Source: an uncultured Lachnospiraceae bacterium
Lineage (GTDB): Bacteria; Bacillota; Clostridia; Lachnospirales; Lachnospiraceae
Reading direction: 5' to 3'
DNA: 64,000 bases
Assembly (NCBI GenBank): GCA_949948715.1
Contig: CATLGW010000005.1
Span: forward strand, 21,951 to 85,950
This document shows positions 8,636 to 17,795 of the stretch, one piece after another (the stretch's first letter is position 1; each line of letters opens with the position of its first letter). The notes under the pieces were generated by a model. The model did not search any database. It saw only the letters and a list, made by a program, of their open reading frames with translations, and was not told the origin of the DNA. Position numbers and translations under genes: made by a program.

Positions 8636-10552
8636 ATGCGTTACCTGGGAAACAAGACAAAGCTGCTCCCCTTTATCGAGAGCGTGATGAAAAAATATCA
8701 TATCCAGGGTCAGGTGTTTGCGGATCTCTTTGCGGGCACGGGCTCCGTGGGGGATTTCTTTAAGGACAGGTATCATGTGGTGGCAAACGACTATATGCGT
8801 TTCTCCGGAGTGCTGTGCGCGGCGAAGCTTTGGAACAGGCGGCCCCCCGCCTTTACCAGGTTTAAGAGGCTGTATGGGTCGGAGCCCTTTTCCTGGCTGA
8901 ATGCCAGGGAGTACGGCCCCCGGGAGGATTTTTTTCTCTATGAGAACTACACGCCCCGGGGGGGACGGATGTATCTGACGGAGAAAAACGCGGCCAGGAT
9001 AGACGGGATGCGCCAGGACATTGAGGAATTTTACAGGGATAAGGATATAAAGGAGGAGGAATATGTGTTCCTTCTGGCCTCTCTACTGGAATCCGTGCTG
9101 AAGGTGTCCAACACCTCCGGCACCTACCAGGCTTATTTCAAGTTCTGGGAGCAGCGCTCCCTGAAGGACTTTGTGCTGGAGCCCCTGGAGATGAGGGAGG
9201 TGGCGGGCAGGGGATCCCTTAGGAGGGTCAACCGGATCTACAGCGAGGACTCCAACGCTCTGGTCCGCAGGATTTCCGGGGACATCGCCTACATAGACCC
9301 TCCCTACACCATCACCCAGTACGCCAATTCCTATCATCTTCTGGAGACCTTGGCCTGCAATGACAGGCCGGAGATCTTCGGGAAGACCGGGAGGCGCTCG
9401 TCCAGAGAGCTTTCGGGCTACTCCAATAAGCAGCAGGCCATCATAGAGTTTGAGGATCTGTTCCGGCAGCTTGACTTTGACCATGTGTTGGTGAGCTACA
9501 GCAATCAGTCCATTGTGCCCCTGGAGAAGCTGGTGGAGCTTGCCAGGCTTTTTGCCGTGGATCACGCGGTGTATGTGGAGACCAACGACTACAGGGAGTA
9601 TGCCACCAACAATTTGAGCGGCAAGGGGGCGGAGGAGGGACTGAAGGAGGCCTTGATCTATTTCAGAAAGGACCGCACCATTCACAAGTCCCCCCTAAAT
9701 TACTCCGGCAGCAAGGATAAGCTCCTGCCTCTGATCTATAAGCTTCTGCCCAAGCGGGTGAGTACCTTTGTGGACGCCATGGGGGGAGCCTTCAATGTGG
9801 GAGCCAATGTCCTTGCCACCGGGCGGGTGGTGTACAATGAATATAATCCTTACGTATACGGGATTGTGGATATGCTGGTGAACACTCCCAGGGAGGAACT
9901 CATCGGCCGGGTGGATCGTCTGGTGGCGGAGTACGGGCTTTGCAGGGAGAACAGGGAGGCCTACCTTGCGCTGCGGACGGCCTTCAATGAGAACAAGGCC
10001 CCCCTGTATCTGTTCACCCTTCAGATTCACGCCTTTCAGAATATGATTCGGTTCAACAGCCGGATGCAGATGAACACGCCTGTGGGCAACAATGAGTGGA
10101 ACGAGGGCACCAGGGACCGCATCCGGAATTTCCGGGTAAAGGCCCCGGAATATGAGATGCGCCTGGGTCCCTATGAGGAACTGCTGGAGGCGCTCCCGGA
10201 GGTTTTGGGACTTTCGGAAATCCCGGCGGATACGGTGTTTTATTTTGACCCTCCCTATTTTATCACCAACGCGGAGTACAACGACGGAAAACGGGGGCTG
10301 GAAGGATGGGACGCAGGTCAGGAGCGGGCGCTTTTGGACTTTTTGTCCGTACTCCATCAGCGGGGGTACCGCTTCCTGCTCTCCAATGTGCTGAAGCACA
10401 ACGGCAGGGAGCACGGGATGTTAAAGGAGTGGATTGCGGAAAACGGATTCCATGTGACCCAGATCGGCCGGACGGGCATCAAATATCCCCGGACGGAGGT
10501 GGTGGTGACCAATTACAGGCCTGTGGGAGCAAGAGAAGAGTTTCTGATTTGA
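8636..10552 (+). CDS. Tandem (two-domain) D12-class N6-adenine DNA methyltransferase, M.FokI/M.LlaI-like
   Basis: Domain 1 FADLFAGTG and YIDPPYT; domain 2 FVDAMGGAFNVG and YFDPPYF; about 638 aa. Confidence 0.9.
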   Translation: MRYLGNKTKLLPFIESVMKKYHIQGQVFADLFAGTGSVGDFFKDRYHVVANDYMRFSGVLCAAKLWNRRPPAFTRFKRLYGSEPFSWLNAREYGPREDFFLYENYTPRGGRMYLTEKNAARIDGMRQDIEEFYRDKDIKEEEYVFLLASLLESVLKVSNTSGTYQAYFKFWEQRSLKDFVLEPLEMREVAGRGSLRRVNRIYSEDSNALVRRISGDIAYIDPPYTITQYANSYHLLETLACNDRPEIFGKTGRRSSRELSGYSNKQQAIIEFEDLFRQLDFDHVLVSYSNQSIVPLEKLVELARLFAVDHAVYVETNDYREYATNNLSGKGAEEGLKEALIYFRKDRTIHKSPLNYSGSKDKLLPLIYKLLPKRVSTFVDAMGGAFNVGANVLATGRVVYNEYNPYVYGIVDMLVNTPREELIGRVDRLVAEYGLCRENREAYLALRTAFNENKAPLYLFTLQIHAFQNMIRFNSRMQMNTPVGNNEWNEGTRDRIRNFRVKAPEYEMRLGPYEELLEALPEVLGLSEIPADTVFYFDPPYFITNAEYNDGKRGLEGWDAGQERALLDFLSVLHQRGYRFLLSNVLKHNGREHGMLKEWIAENGFHVTQIGRTGIKYPRTEVVVTNYRPVGAREEFLI

Positions 10553-10583
10553 GATTCCGCGAAGCGGAAGTCTGGAGGGGAAA

Positions 10584-11570
10584 ATGAAGCTGATGCTGGA
10601 CAATCGGAGGGATAACGGGTATCCGTCCGTCTTTGAGAAGGCGGATGTGACGCTGCCTGCGGGGGAGGACAGGAGGGCGTGGTTTGAGGAGCGGATTCTG
10701 GCGGCTCTCAACAGGTACAATCCCAGGCTGCAGGTGACGGAGGTGGTTTACGGGGATATCAGGGCTCGCTTTCCCTCCGCCAGGGCGGGCATCACCTCCG
10801 GCGTGATTTACCAGGAGCGGGAAATTGCGTTTGAGGAGATGGAAAATTACCGGATCAGGGGCTATGCCTCCTGGGTCGAGGGCGGCTCCTTTATAGCCGG
10901 GCGGATCAGGGCCTATGTCTATATGCCGCTGCCGGCAGTACAGGGAAAGAGCGAGGGCAGAAACACCCTGGTGGCTCAGACCTTGTTTCCCACGCTCATC
11001 GACTATATGGGGGAATATCTGGATTCCCCCGGCTATGAGCCCGCCAATCATCCTGTCTTTTTTGTAAATGTCAGAACGCAGGAGATCTCTGCCTCCAGCA
11101 CCAGGAAGGATTTGGCCTCTCTGGCTCTGGTGGGGATTCGCTATGTCGACGTTTTTGGGGAGGAGCGCAGGAGGCCTCTTTACTTAGAAGAAGTGCCCGG
11201 GGAGCTGAGGGAATTTCTGATGCAGTATGACGAGAGATTTCAGGCAAACTATGACCAGGGGGCAGAGCGTTATGAGAATCCGTATCTGCGCATCTTCTTT
11301 AGAGAAAAAAGGCTTATAATCAAAAGCGACGCAGCGGTGGAGAAGCTGGTCTTTAAGGAAGGGCTGTATGATTTCGGCGGCAGCGGGGAGAAATTCTATT
11401 GGATGAATATCTATCCCATGGCCATAGCGGCCTATGAGCAGGGATATCAGGTGGATATCACGGCCTACAGGGAGTTTGTGGAATATTATGAGGCGCGGTT
11501 TTCGCCCTACAGTGAGAAGATGGCAAGGTGCAGGACGCTGCTTCTCTACTTTGAGAAATATATGGTGTGA
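10584..11570 (+). CDS. Uncharacterised restriction-associated protein, 328 aa
   Basis: ORF inside the methyltransferase/McrB-like operon with SD ggagggg; no motif recognised. Confidence 0.7.
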   Translation: MKLMLDNRRDNGYPSVFEKADVTLPAGEDRRAWFEERILAALNRYNPRLQVTEVVYGDIRARFPSARAGITSGVIYQEREIAFEEMENYRIRGYASWVEGGSFIAGRIRAYVYMPLPAVQGKSEGRNTLVAQTLFPTLIDYMGEYLDSPGYEPANHPVFFVNVRTQEISASSTRKDLASLALVGIRYVDVFGEERRRPLYLEEVPGELREFLMQYDERFQANYDQGAERYENPYLRIFFREKRLIIKSDAAVEKLVFKEGLYDFGGSGEKFYWMNIYPMAIAAYEQGYQVDITAYREFVEYYEARFSPYSEKMARCRTLLLYFEKYMV

Positions 11571-11669
11571 GGGAAGCCGGAAGGCGAACAAATCATTGCG
11601 CATATGATTTTTACAAGAGCCGGAGCATGGATACCGGAATGCAGGCTGCAGATAAAGGAGAGTGTGGAT

Positions 11670-12668
11670 ATGCACGAACAGAAAATTTATTTCGGAGCCC
11701 CCGGCACGGGGAAGAGCCATCTGATTCGGGAAAGATTACAAGGCATGAGAGGGGACAAAATTTTTCGGGTGACCATTCACCCGGAGTACGCCTACTCTGA
11801 CTTTGTGGGACAGCTTCTGCCGGAGAACAGGCGGGAGGGCGGCGTGCACTTCCCCTTCCGCCCGGGTCCCTTTACGGAGGCCCTGGCGGAGGCTTTCGCC
11901 GATTTCGCCCAGGATGTGTGCCTGGTGCTGGAGGAGCTCTCCCGGGGAAATGTGTCGGCTATCTTCGGCGATATCTTTCAGTTGTTAGACAGGGACGGGC
12001 ATTTTAGGAGCAAATACCCCGTGAGGAACAAGAATGTCGCCGACCGGATACCGGAGCTATCCACCGACGAGATTTGGCTGCCTTCCAATCTGAGCATCCT
12101 GTGCACCGTGAACATGAACGACCAGAACGTGTTTCCCATGGACACGGCTTTCAAGAGGCGTTTTGACTGGGAGTATGTGTCCGCGGAGCCGGCCAGGAAT
12201 CCGGAAACGGGGGAGGTTTTGGCGAGGCTCAATAACCCCGGGATTTCGGTGGCGGTGGACGGGGAGAGGGAGAATGACCTGGAAACCACCTGGCAGTCCT
12301 TCTATATGGCCCTGAACCGCTTTATCACCGACAGGAGAGAGGGGCTGGGCCGCAGCGAGGACAAGCAGGTGGGGCAGTTTTTCATTGACTTTGGGGACAG
12401 CCTTACGAAAAGCTCCCACTCTCATGACCCGCAGGAGACGCAGGGGGCAAAACAACGGGTGGACGAGCTGATCCGCAATAAGCTCCTTTTGTATCTGTGG
12501 CAGGATGTGCAGGGAAACTCCGCCTTTCAGGGCAGGGCCAGGCTGTTTGACGATTCCGTGAACAGCTATGATGATCTGTACGGCAGGTACGGCCGGGAGA
12601 GGGTCTTTGGGGAGGTTTTCCTGGAGCGATTTCTCAGGCCCCAGAGGGAGCGGTATCCCTATGTCTGA
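11670..12668 (+). CDS. McrB-like AAA+ GTPase restriction subunit
   Basis: Walker A YFGAPGTGKSHLI; Walker B VCLVLEELSRGN; TVNMNDQNVFPMDTAFKRRFDW. Confidence 0.92.
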   Translation: MHEQKIYFGAPGTGKSHLIRERLQGMRGDKIFRVTIHPEYAYSDFVGQLLPENRREGGVHFPFRPGPFTEALAEAFADFAQDVCLVLEELSRGNVSAIFGDIFQLLDRDGHFRSKYPVRNKNVADRIPELSTDEIWLPSNLSILCTVNMNDQNVFPMDTAFKRRFDWEYVSAEPARNPETGEVLARLNNPGISVAVDGERENDLETTWQSFYMALNRFITDRREGLGRSEDKQVGQFFIDFGDSLTKSSHSHDPQETQGAKQRVDELIRNKLLLYLWQDVQGNSAFQGRARLFDDSVNSYDDLYGRYGRERVFGEVFLERFLRPQRERYPYV

Positions 12669-12765
12669 GAAGGGGTGCGGGAGAGGTTTTTATTCTGCAG
12701 GCTTTGCGCCGTGCAAGGCCTGAACCGTCGGCCGCTTTCAAAGGGCAGCGGCAGGGAGGATAGAG

Positions 12766-14092
12766 ATGATCATTGTCTGGGCCAACGACGGACAGCCCTG
12801 TGAAAAGAGAAGAATAGAGGAATTGGGATTTTCCATAAATCCTGCCAGGGATTTGAGAAGCGGACGCCCGGGGGAGATTTCTGTTTGGGGGGGAGGTCTT
12901 TGTCGGGGGAAGCGATTCCGGCCGGGAGCTTTCGGCTCCGGGGGATACCGCGGCATTGCAGGTTCGGGAGAACGCTTCCTGTGAGGTCTACGATTTTGTG
13001 GGTTTTCTCACCAATGAGGACAATGATTTGATGGCGGTGTTTCCCAAGCATTTTGCGGTGCAGAATCCGGAGGCGGACGCGGCCCTTTTATTCCGTGTGA
13101 TCAACCGGCACCGGCAGCGCAGACCGGATTGCTACATAGGGGAGAGGTACGGGGAGGCCTTTTCCTCCGACTATCCCTTTGCGGCCTTTTTCGGCATCTA
13201 TGAATATTACAGCAGATTCGGGCTGTATGTGCAAAGCAGGCAGTTTGTGAAGCCGGGCACGGGGGGAAGGGTAAGCTGGCGGGATACCCTGAGGCTGGCG
13301 GGAATATATCTGTCGGGGGAAGAGCCGGTCCTTTACCCCTTGTACCACAGGACAAAATACGTGTTCTCCGATTTCCTGACGGAGTGCATGATCTTTGCCA
13401 TCGACTATACCCTGGAGAAGTTCGGGTGTTTTCTGGGGCTGCCCCGGACGGGGAGGGCGTTTCCCGAGACGGATTTTCTAAGTGAGAGGGAAGCCGTGAC
13501 GGAGACGCTGATACGCCTGAGAGAGGGGGAGTTTCGGGATGAGCAGCGGGGGCTTTTTGATCACTTGATCGCCTATTTTTCCTCGATTCGGGAGGGAGGC
13601 GGCTTCTATTTCAAATTCTACGGTTTTTCTTCCGTGTGGGAGGATATGGTGCGGGAATATCTCAACCGGAATTTCAGCAGGGCTACGGAACAGGGGATGG
13701 TCTTTGACAGAAGGAGGGCGGCGGGGCTTACCTTTGAGAAGACGGCCTTTTGTGTAAATCTGGCGGCGCCGGGTCAGAGGATAGAGCCGGACGCTTACGC
13801 CGTGTGGGGGGAGGAACAGTATATCCTGGACGCCAAGTATTACACGGCAGTGGGCGGACTGGATTACAAGCAGACGGTATACCATATGTTCCTGTGCGGT
13901 ATGAAAAGGGGAGCGGATGGTGAAAATCCGCTCTTTCGAAGGACGCACACGGCCCTGGTACTGCCGGGTAGGAAGCGGGAAAGCAGGCTGCATTTAAAAC
14001 CGGATCCCCGCTTCGGCAGGGGCCTGGAGGGCGTGAGGATATGGGAGGAATACCTGGATATCCGGGAGGTAATGGAGGACTACGACAGATAG
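12766..14092 (+). pseudogene. LlaJI/McrC-like restriction endonuclease subunit, frame-interrupted at a G7 tract (frame 1 12766-12984, frame 2 12857-14092)
   Basis: ATG 12766 has an SD (gggagg); removing one G at 12887-12893 joins ...EISVWG to GEVFVGGSDSGREL...; nuclease motif IEPDAYAVWGEEQYILDAKYY. Confidence 0.75.
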
Positions 14093-14127
14093 CCCCGGGC
14101 AAAAAGCGGGGTTCATTGGCGAACGAA

Positions 14128-15549
14128 TCACCGGGTCGTTCCCGGAGGCAGCATGGCGCACAGGGCCTGGTAGATTTCCAGGGTGGCCTCCTCGGTGTAG
14201 CCGCTGAAATAGTAGACATTGCTTTCCGTCTCAATCCGCAGGAAGGCCTCGGCCATGGGATTTAAGCATTTTTCCACTCTGCCCTCGGCGCTGTTTCGGA
14301 AGGTTCCCTTCTCCAGGGTGCTCATGTTGGTGCCGTGGACCTTGGAGCCCTTGGGCAGCTCCGTGCAGAGAGCAGCCGAGAGGATGGAGTCCAAGGGGAC
14401 GGCGTACTCCGTGTTCAGATGCTCCGCCACCAGCGTCTCTCCCTGCAGGGTCAGGTTTAGGGGGGTAAATTCCTCCAGAAGGAGCCATACGCAGGACAGG
14501 GGGATGGCCAAGAGCGCCAGGACGGTGAGGGCGCTGAAGGTCTTGCCTATGGGGGTGGCCATATTCACGGTGGTTCCCAGGCCCACTCTTTTCTCCACTA
14601 TGGCGCGGCGGTCCCCGGGGTTGTAGTACAATATGCCGCCGATCCAGCCTTTTTCCTCCTGTTCCTCCAGAAGCGGGTCCCGTTTATCCGCGTACAGCCG
14701 CTTCAGCTTTTCCTTCCTGGCTCCCAGGAGGCAGGTAAAGGCCAGGGAGATGAGACAGAGAGTAATGCTTCCCAGCATACAGAGCCAGAAGCCGGTCCGG
14801 TCCGAGGGATGGGGACGCAGGAAATAGAACAGCAGGACGGCTGTGAACCCGGTCATGAGGCAGCAGTTTGCCAGCCAGAACCTTTTCCAGAGCTTCTTGT
14901 TGGCCCGGGAGAAGTTTACGTTCACATCGCTGTCCCTGCTGATGACCTGGGCTTTCATGCGGTCCGTCCACAGGGCGCAGCCCATAAGAAACAGATTGAA
15001 AGCGGCGTAGACCGCGATGATTACCCCGTAGGACCAGAGTCTCTGTCCGTGGAGGCAAAGGAGCGCGCAGGCGGCCAGGCCCAGATTCAGGGCGGCCAGG
15101 GGCAAAAGCTCTCCGGGGCGCAGGGTGCGTATATGGCCCGCCTCCCGGATCTCGTAAAAGCTGGGGGTCTCGCATTCCGAAGGGACGGCCCGGGACTGCT
15201 TGATTGCCTTCACCCGGTTAAAACTCTGGGCGTAGGGCAGACAGCACACCCCGATCAGGGCCAGGGTCCAGATCATCCAGACGGTGAGGGAGACGGAGGT
15301 ATAGGGGATGAGCGGGGTGGCCAGGGGGATCAGGGCCATGACTGCCAGAATCCGCTTCATTTTCTTTTTGTAGGTCTGAATGATTTCTTCTTTCTCCTGG
15401 TCGGTGAGCCATTCCCGGGAGATCCGGATTCCGAACAGAGAACCCTTCTGCTCTTCCAGGGCGGCCATCTGGAAGAAATACAGGATGGGGAGCACGGGGT
15501 ACAGCCCCACGAACATAATGACGGTCAGTATGATATTTGTTTCTTGCAT
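14128..15549 (-). CDS. Multi-TM membrane protein (possibly DUF1648/DUF5808-type)
   Basis: 473 aa with multiple hydrophobic segments; downstream of a short GntR regulator. Confidence 0.65.
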   Translation of the reverse strand: MQETNIILTVIMFVGLYPVLPILYFFQMAALEEQKGSLFGIRISREWLTDQEKEEIIQTYKKKMKRILAVMALIPLATPLIPYTSVSLTVWMIWTLALIGVCCLPYAQSFNRVKAIKQSRAVPSECETPSFYEIREAGHIRTLRPGELLPLAALNLGLAACALLCLHGQRLWSYGVIIAVYAAFNLFLMGCALWTDRMKAQVISRDSDVNVNFSRANKKLWKRFWLANCCLMTGFTAVLLFYFLRPHPSDRTGFWLCMLGSITLCLISLAFTCLLGARKEKLKRLYADKRDPLLEEQEEKGWIGGILYYNPGDRRAIVEKRVGLGTTVNMATPIGKTFSALTVLALLAIPLSCVWLLLEEFTPLNLTLQGETLVAEHLNTEYAVPLDSILSAALCTELPKGSKVHGTNMSTLEKGTFRNSAEGRVEKCLNPMAEAFLRIETESNVYYFSGYTEEATLEIYQALCAMLPPGTTR

Positions 15550-15574
15550 TGTGACTCCTTTCTGCGGTCCGGGG

Positions 15575-15943
15575 CTATGGGTAGAGCTCTCTGCAGAGAC
15601 TTGCGAATTCTTCCCCGGTCATTCCGCTTACCTTGGCTTCCGAAATAATCTGCTTTAAGAGCTCCCTGCTCTGGGCGGAAAGCCCCCTGACCTGGGAGAA
15701 ATCCTCCCGCACTCGGGCGCCGTTTCGCCTGTCCGCCAGAATGTAGCCCTCCTGCTTCAGGGCCTGGTAGGCCTTGCTGACGGTCATGGCGTTGATGCCG
15801 ATCTCGTCCGCCAGGGCCCGAACCGTGGGCAGCGGCTCGCCGGGACTTAAGCTTCCGTCCGAGATGCCCTGTATGATTTGATTGCGTATCTGTTGATAGA
15901 TGGGAATGTCCGAGGACTCCCGAATTGCGATGATCAAAGGCAT
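15575..15943 (-). CDS. GntR-family (YtrA-like, short) transcriptional regulator
   Basis: PIYQQIRNQIIQGISDGSLSPGEPLPTVRALADEIGINAMTVSKAYQALKQEGY. Confidence 0.93.
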   Translation of the reverse strand: MPLIIAIRESSDIPIYQQIRNQIIQGISDGSLSPGEPLPTVRALADEIGINAMTVSKAYQALKQEGYILADRRNGARVREDFSQVRGLSAQSRELLKQIISEAKVSGMTGEEFASLCRELYP

Positions 15944-15970
15944 TCCTCCTCTCTGTGCCGGTAACGGCGC

Positions 15971-16015
15971 TTTTGTATTATTTGTATTAATTAGAATAAT
16001 ACAAATAATACAAAA
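15971..16015. promoter_or_regulatory. Candidate GntR operator: perfect 19-bp inverted repeat
   Basis: TTTTGTATTATTTGTATTA - attagaa - TAATACAAATAATACAAAA. Confidence 0.8.
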
Positions 16016-16132
16016 TGTCAAGGGGGAAAGGAACGGATTGTATTTTCGACGGTTGATGATATAATGAGAGGAAGAGCGGAGCTCATCGGCACAGGGGCGA
16101 ATGCGGAATATAAAAAGGAGGAATAGGTTCAC

Positions 16133-17788
16133 ATGACGGAAAGCAAATCTCTTCCCTGGTGGAAGGAAGCGGTGGTTTACCAGATCTATCCCAGAAGTTT
16201 TCAAGACAGCGACGGCGACGGGGTGGGCGATCTCAAGGGAATCACGGACAGGCTTGACTATTTGAAGGAGCTGGGCATCGACGTGATCTGGCTCTCGCCG
16301 GTGTACCGGTCTCCCAATGCGGACAACGGCTACGACATCTCCGACTACCGGGCCATACAGGAGGAATTCGGCGGCATGGAGGATTTTGACAGGCTGCTGG
16401 AAAAAGCCCACGGGCTGGGGATTCGGATTATGATGGATCTGGTGGTGAACCACACCTCCGACGAGCATTTTTGGTTTGCGGAGAGCCGGAAAGGGAAGGA
16501 CAATCCCTACCGGGACTATTATATCTGGAGAGAGGGAAGGGCGGGAGGCCCTCCCAACGACTGGAAGGCCTCCTTCGGGGGTTCGGCCTGGGAGTACGAT
16601 GAAATTACGGGTATGTACTATCTCCACTCCTTCCACAAAAAGCAGCCGGACTTAAATTGGGAGAACGAAGCCGTGCGTCATGCCGTCTACGATATGATGC
16701 GCTGGTGGTTTGACAAGGGGATTGACGGCTTCCGCATGGATGTGATCAGCATGATTTCCAAGGACTGGAGGTATTTTGACCGGCATCCAAAGGACGGAAG
16801 TCTGTGGGAGTTTTCCGTGAACGGCCCCAGGGTCCATGAGTTCCTGCAGGAGATGAACAAAGAGGTGCTCTCCCGGTACGACTGCATAACCGTGGGGGAG
16901 ACCGCGGGCGTCACCATAGAGGAGGCGAAGCGCTACGCCGGGGAGACTGGGGGAGAGCTGAATATGGTCTTCCAGTTTGAGCATGTCTGTCTGGGGGACG
17001 GCAGGTTTGGGAAATGGAACGATACCCCGGTGGATTTGCGGGAATTCAAGGCCGTCATGGGAAAGTGGCAGACCCTTCTTGCGGGGAAGGCCTGGAACAG
17101 CCTTTACCTGGGCAATCACGACCAGCCTCGCTCCGTCTCCCGTTTTGGGGACGACAGGCCGGAATATCGCGAGCTGTCCGCCAAGATGCTGGCCCTGTGC
17201 CTGCATTTTATGCAGGGCACTCCCTATATCTACCAGGGGGAGGAGCTGGGAATGACCAATCCTTATTTTGAGAGACTGGAGGATTACAGAGACGTGGAGA
17301 GCCTGAACGCTTACCGCGAGCTGACGGAGGCGGGGCTTGTGGACGGGAAGGATATGCTTCGCTATATCGGGCAAAAGAGCAGGGACAACGCCAGGACTCC
17401 CATGCAGTGGGACGCCGGGGAGAATGCCGGATTTACCGGGGGAACTCCATGGATCGGCTTAAATCCCAATTACGGGCAGGTAAACGCCGAGGTTCAGAGA
17501 CGGGATCCGGATTCCGTGTTTCATTTCTATCGGAAGCTCATCCGGCTTCGGAAGGAGCACGAGATTATCATCCGCGGTTCCTTCCGGGATCTTTCCCCCG
17601 AGGATGAGAGCGTCTATGCCTACGAGAGGGAATATCGGGGGAAGCGGGTGAGGGTCCTGTGCAATTTCACGGACCGGACGGTCCCCTGTGAATGGAAGCT
17701 TTTGGATTCCGAAAGGCTGCTGATTCAAAACCGCGAGAACACGGAGAAGACCCTTCTGCCCTATGAGGCCCTGGCCTTTTGGGTGTGA
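16133..17788 (+). CDS. GH13 oligo-1,6-glucosidase/alpha-glucosidase
   Basis: WWKEAVVYQIYPRSFQDSDGDGVGDLKGI, DLVVNHTSDEH, GFRMDVISMI, YLGNHDQPRSVSRFG. Confidence 0.94.
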   Translation: MTESKSLPWWKEAVVYQIYPRSFQDSDGDGVGDLKGITDRLDYLKELGIDVIWLSPVYRSPNADNGYDISDYRAIQEEFGGMEDFDRLLEKAHGLGIRIMMDLVVNHTSDEHFWFAESRKGKDNPYRDYYIWREGRAGGPPNDWKASFGGSAWEYDEITGMYYLHSFHKKQPDLNWENEAVRHAVYDMMRWWFDKGIDGFRMDVISMISKDWRYFDRHPKDGSLWEFSVNGPRVHEFLQEMNKEVLSRYDCITVGETAGVTIEEAKRYAGETGGELNMVFQFEHVCLGDGRFGKWNDTPVDLREFKAVMGKWQTLLAGKAWNSLYLGNHDQPRSVSRFGDDRPEYRELSAKMLALCLHFMQGTPYIYQGEELGMTNPYFERLEDYRDVESLNAYRELTEAGLVDGKDMLRYIGQKSRDNARTPMQWDAGENAGFTGGTPWIGLNPNYGQVNAEVQRRDPDSVFHFYRKLIRLRKEHEIIIRGSFRDLSPEDESVYAYEREYRGKRVRVLCNFTDRTVPCEWKLLDSERLLIQNRENTEKTLLPYEALAFWV

Positions 17789-17795
17789 GAGCCCG

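Noticed and set aside
8636-10552. Methyltransferase as an orphan Dam-type enzyme
   Set aside because: Two full catalytic domains and linked McrB-like and nuclease genes point to an RM system instead.
15575-16636. 353-aa version of the GntR ORF
   Set aside because: The upstream extension crosses the palindromic operator and the divergent GH13 start; ATG at 15943 fits the 122-aa GntR protein.
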